Shown here: positions 60,899 through 64,000 of the stretch, piece by piece
Layout: each line of letters starts with the position of its first letter
Numbering within the stretch: the first letter of the stretch is position 1
Assembly (NCBI GenBank): GCA_937901915.1
Contig: CALGUD010000029.1
Coordinates: 1-64,000 of the forward strand
Length of the DNA stretch: 64,000 nucleotides
Direction of reading: 5' to 3'
From: an uncultured Flavobacteriaceae bacterium
Lineage (GTDB): Bacteria; Bacteroidota; Bacteroidia; Flavobacteriales; Flavobacteriaceae
The notes under the pieces: model-generated
What the model saw: the letters and a program-made list of their open reading frames with translations, nothing else
What the model was told of the DNA's origin: nothing
Database searches by the model: none
Program-made: the position numbers and the translations under genes

Positions 60899-62407
60899 CT
60901 ATGCCTCAGCTAACATTCTTTCTCCGGCTTCGATAGCCTCTTCTATGGTACCTTTAAGGTTAAAAGCTGCTTCTGGAAGGTGATCTAATTCACCGTCCAT
61001 AATCATATTAAAACCTTTGATAGTTTCTTTAATATCTACCAATACTCCTGGTATACCTGTAAACTGCTCTGCCACGTGGAATGGTTGAGATAAGAAACGT
61101 TGTACCCTTCTTGCGCGTGATACAGCCAATTTATCTTCTTCCGAAAGTTCTTCCATCCCAAGAATAGCAATAATATCCTGAAGTTCTTTATAGCGTTGTA
61201 ATAATTCTTTTACTCTTTGTGCGCAATCGTAATGTTCATTTCCTAAAATATCAGCGCTTAAGATCCTTGAGGTAGAATCTAAAGGATCCACAGCAGGATA
61301 AATACCAAGCTCAGCAATTTTACGGGATAATACTGTTGTTGCATCGAGGTGAGCAAAAGTTGTTGCAGGTGCAGGGTCAGTCAAGTCATCCGCAGGCACA
61401 TAAACTGCCTGTACAGATGTAATTGATCCTTTTTTAGTTGATGTGATACGCTCCTGCATGGCACCCATTTCGGTCGCCAATGTAGGCTGATATCCCACCG
61501 CAGAAGGCATACGACCCAATAGTGCCGATACCTCAGAACCTGCCTGTGTAAAACGGAAAATATTGTCAACAAAGAAAAGTACGTCTTTTCCCTGTGCATC
61601 TCCGGCACCGTCGCGGAAATATTCTGCTATAGTTAATCCGGACAATGCAACTCTTGCACGTGCTCCAGGAGGCTCATTCATCTGGCCGAATACGAAAGTA
61701 GCTTTCGATTCTTTCATCACTTTTTTATCAACTTTAGAAAGGTCCCATCCGCCTTCTTCCATGGAGTGAAGAAATTCATCACCATACTTAATAATACCGG
61801 ATTCAAGCATCTCTCTTAAAAGGTCATTCCCTTCACGTGTTCTTTCACCTACACCGGCAAATACCGATAATCCCCCATGACCTTTTGCAATATTGTTAAT
61901 CAATTCCTGAATTAATACTGTTTTACCTACTCCGGCACCTCCGAAAAGACCAATTTTACCACCTTTAGCGTATGGTTCAATGAGGTCAATTACTTTAATC
62001 CCTGTAAATAAAACTTCTGTAGAAGTTGACAAGTCTTCAAATTTTGGCGCTTCCCTGTGAATTGGGAGTCCGTCTTTACCAGCTTTTGGTAAATTCCCCA
62101 AACCATCGATAGCATCGCCAATAACATTAAAAAGGCGTCCGTAAACATCGCTACCTATAGGCATTTGTATCGGGTTTCCTGTTGCTACAACTTCGGTTCC
62201 TCTGCTGAGGCCATCTGTTGAATCCATTGACACTGTTCTAACAGTATCTTCACCTACATGAGACTGCACTTCTAAAACCAGTAAAGAACCGTCTTTCCTG
62301 GTAATTTCCAATGAGTCATAAATATGGGGAAGTTCTGAGCCTGATTCAAATGCGACATCCACAACCGGGCCAATAATCTGTGCTACTTTACCTGTAACTT
62401 TTGACAT
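60899..62407 (-). CDS. atpD: ATP synthase beta subunit
   Basis: A 502-aa catalytic beta subunit of the F1 ATPase. The Walker A loop is GGAGVGKTVLIQ (near 155), then GERTREGNDL, and LFFVDNIFRFTQAGSEVSA with the Walker B Asp; the later PADDLTDPAPATTFAHLDAT region is also conserved. It is slightly longer than E. coli AtpD because of insertions and an extended C-terminus, as usual in this phylum. atpD and atpC form a two-gene operon. Confidence 0.97.
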   Translation of the reverse strand: MSKVTGKVAQIIGPVVDVAFESGSELPHIYDSLEITRKDGSLLVLEVQSHVGEDTVRTVSMDSTDGLSRGTEVVATGNPIQMPIGSDVYGRLFNVIGDAIDGLGNLPKAGKDGLPIHREAPKFEDLSTSTEVLFTGIKVIDLIEPYAKGGKIGLFGGAGVGKTVLIQELINNIAKGHGGLSVFAGVGERTREGNDLLREMLESGIIKYGDEFLHSMEEGGWDLSKVDKKVMKESKATFVFGQMNEPPGARARVALSGLTIAEYFRDGAGDAQGKDVLFFVDNIFRFTQAGSEVSALLGRMPSAVGYQPTLATEMGAMQERITSTKKGSITSVQAVYVPADDLTDPAPATTFAHLDATTVLSRKIAELGIYPAVDPLDSTSRILSADILGNEHYDCAQRVKELLQRYKELQDIIAILGMEELSEEDKLAVSRARRVQRFLSQPFHVAEQFTGIPGVLVDIKETIKGFNMIMDGELDHLPEAAFNLKGTIEEAIEAGERMLAEA

Positions 62408-62490
62408 TCCTGAAATGTTTAATGTTTTGCTAATTAATGTTGAAAAAATACCGTATCCAATCCAGTTGAATTCATGCTTTTTTCGCGGTG

Positions 62491-62498
62491 CAAAGATA
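62491..62498 (-). promoter_or_regulatory. -7 box upstream of atpD
   Basis: TATCTTTG on the minus strand, 84 bases upstream of the atpD ATG. No -33 TTG at normal spacing. The remaining 222-bp gap holds only this and the lipase terminator. Confidence 0.4.
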
Positions 62499-62570
62499 TG
62501 TTTTTAATTGAATTTTTTTTGTGTTATTATATATTTTTTCAATTCTAATTTGTGTTAAACATAACTGTAT

Positions 62571-62607
62571 AAAAAAATGCATTTGATTAAGGACATCAAA
62601 TGCATTT
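62571..62607 (-). terminator. Terminator after the SGNH lipase gene
   Basis: A 13-bp perfect stem AAATGCATTTGAT (62575-62587) / ATCAAATGCATTT (62595-62607), with a T run on the minus strand (62577-62571), 22 bases past the stop at 62630. Confidence 0.88.
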
Positions 62608-62629
62608 CAATAAACTTAAAACTATTTAT

Positions 62630-64000
62630 CTATGGCAACTGAGCAGGGTACATAACCGGGTAATTCCCTATATCTACCAAATTGCCCGATGCTTCAAAAT
62701 TAGAACTGTATTGCGCATCGATTGCTTTTAAAAATTCATTAGCCAAAAGGGCATTTGCCCTTGCAGTAGGATGAACCCCATCCAAAGAAAACGCTCCACC
62801 GGTCACCAGGTTGGCCTCAAGAAGGAAGTTATCTGAACCATAACCTGAGGTTGCCACTAAGTTCATTATATTATGAGCATCAACGAAAGCCAAGTCATTG
62901 GCTTCAGCAACCTGTGCAATAGTGGTGTTAAATGCTACAGTAGCTGTTGCAATATTTTCTTGTTCTTCCGGGGTCAACACCCATTTGTCCTCCAAAGGGA
63001 CAGACACTCCATTTATTAACTGGGGATTGCCTCCTACTGTAGTTCCAATAAAAGAGGACGATGTTAATACCAATAAATCTTCTGCAGTTGCTTGTCTCAT
63101 ATTTGTCAATGCGGGGTTAACACCTGTCAGGTCTGTTAAATCTTCATCCAAAATCAATACCGAATTCTGCCCGGCCGAAAAAGAAATCATTCGCCTATCG
63201 GCTTCTTCTTGTGTGAGGTAGGGAGTATTATCTACAACATTCTGTAAACCGCCATTATAAGCTGCAAAAGCTGCATTTAAGCCAACAGCTGTTAGAGAAT
63301 CAAGAGGAACCGGATTATGTGGCACCGTGGTAAAATGAGGTAACACCTTTATATCCGGAATATTAGCTACAACACCTTTTGCTCCTCCAGCTGTAAGAGC
63401 TCCAACCAGTTGTGAATATGTATTTGCAAAAACATTAGAATCTGTAATATCATTAGTCCCATAAGTGCTAGGGTCAATGTTACCTTCCTGGGAAACACCG
63501 ACTCCTCCGGATGTTGCATAGGAAAGTACATCATTGGCACCAATCCACAATGTAAAAAATGTTGGTGCCTGAGAAACTGCATCGCCTATCACAGTTGCAG
63601 TTGGTGCAGATGCAAAGCGTCCGAAATATGGATTCGCAGCTCCATAACCGGGAAATCCTAAGTGAAAGCTTTTAGCTCCCGGCACACCCATGTTATTATA
63701 AGGCCCCCCTGTGAGAGGTTCCAGTACATCTGTAGTGGGTGTAGCAGGCAAAACTACCGGGCCTGAACCATCAAAATAAAGTCTGGGCGATTGAATTACT
63801 GTACTTCCCATGACCAACCCTCCTATGTTATCATTCATCAATGGTTGTGAAAATTCTCCACCACCTGCCAATTCAAATTTTGAGGAAAGGATATTGGGCA
63901 ACGAATTTTGTTGTGCTGCAATAAATAAAGCATTATCTGTATAACCCGCTGTCAGTGAGTTACCCACGGCAACATAGTTAGAAAAATCTGCCTCACCCGC
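62630..64000 (-). CDS. SGNH/GDSL-family lipase (5' end beyond window)
   Basis: A partial protein of at least 456 residues; the start lies beyond the window. The visible N-terminal part reads AGEADFSNYVAVGNSLTAGY, so the GTG at 63967 is not the start. The GNSL (the nucleophile block of SGNH hydrolases), GANDVLSYAT (block III) and DGVHPTARANALLANEF (catalytic Asp-His block V) are all present. The central part is rich in Ala/Gly/Thr. Family members are secreted or outer-membrane esterases/lipases; a signal peptide is expected upstream. Confidence 0.85.
   Translation of the reverse strand, partial: AGEADFSNYVAVGNSLTAGYTDNALFIAAQQNSLPNILSSKFELAGGGEFSQPLMNDNIGGLVMGSTVIQSPRLYFDGSGPVVLPATPTTDVLEPLTGGPYNNMGVPGAKSFHLGFPGYGAANPYFGRFASAPTATVIGDAVSQAPTFFTLWIGANDVLSYATSGGVGVSQEGNIDPSTYGTNDITDSNVFANTYSQLVGALTAGGAKGVVANIPDIKVLPHFTTVPHNPVPLDSLTAVGLNAAFAAYNGGLQNVVDNTPYLTQEEADRRMISFSAGQNSVLILDEDLTDLTGVNPALTNMRQATAEDLLVLTSSSFIGTTVGGNPQLINGVSVPLEDKWVLTPEEQENIATATVAFNTTIAQVAEANDLAFVDAHNIMNLVATSGYGSDNFLLEANLVTGGAFSLDGVHPTARANALLANEFLKAIDAQYSSNFEASGNLVDIGNYPVMYPAQLP

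Noticed and set aside
63965..63967. GTG as the start of the SGNH lipase
   Set aside because: The reading frame stays open to the end of the window with family-like residues upstream, and the GTG lies directly before the catalytic GNSL block, leaving no room for a signal peptide.

Overview
The window is 64 kb of AT-rich chromosomal DNA from a member of Bacteroidota, most likely family Flavobacteriaceae. Three kinds of evidence support this. Lineage-typical genes are present: the type IX secretion translocon gene sprA, gldD and gldE, a short atpC beside atpD and away from the other ATP synthase genes, and a malic enzyme fused to a phosphotransacetylase-like domain. Genes lack Shine-Dalgarno sequences. 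Several upstream regions carry the Bacteroidota promoter pattern, TTG then 18-20 bases then TAnnTTTG. I see no rRNA, tRNA, CRISPR array, prophage, integrase or recognisable transposase, so this is mainly core genome with a few repeat-rich spots.

Layout. 1-1.7 kb: heme-copper oxidase subunit III genes with heme O synthase (minus strand). 1.8-9.7 kb: minus-strand beta-helix lipoprotein, prolyl oligopeptidase, Dabb-domain protein, asd, mscL, alr and tdk. 9.8-14.8 kb: unknown protein coupled to rsmI, OsmC protein, recJ and acetyltransferases. 14.8-18.6 kb: eroded lipoprotein, alpha/beta hydrolase, lpxH-like phosphoesterase, queD and an Fe(II)/2-oxoglutarate oxygenase, with structured repeats between genes. 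18.6-34.1 kb: two TonB-like genes (one frameshifted in a G10 tract), vanZ-like, gcvH, the 7.2-kb sprA, ruvA, maeB, queG, a four-helix-bundle (S23-type) gene inside tandem and inverted repeats, and ruvB. 34.3-44.1 kb (plus): acyl-CoA oxidase, a barrel/PAP2-haloperoxidase/TonB-receptor operon and a beta-propeller protein. 44.1-50.5 kb: the mutY-ssb-gldE-gldD cluster, then hup, an overlooked 29-residue basic protein (candidate ribosomal protein bL38), RNase G and recX. 50.5-59.4 kb: a biotin region (bioB, bioF-bioD-bioA) with a ketosynthase, SET-domain, NfeD-like and Coa1-like genes. 59.5-64 kb: mgtC-like gene, atpD-atpC and an SGNH lipase running off the window.

The parts connect as follows. 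sprA, gldD and gldE serve protein export and gliding. cyoE, the subunit III genes, the Coa1-like protein and atpDC serve respiration. ruvA, ruvB, recJ, recX, mutY and ssb serve DNA repair. queD and queG serve queuosine synthesis. The bio genes make biotin, and the ketosynthase may help supply its pimelate precursor.

I found no clear new multi-gene system. The best candidates for a second look are the four-helix-bundle cassette that appears to have replaced the start of queG, the 29-aa protein between hup and RNase G, the structured 163-bp element before queD, the hairpin cluster at 18.4-18.6 kb, the G10 tract in the tonB-like gene, and the haloperoxidase/TonB-receptor operon.
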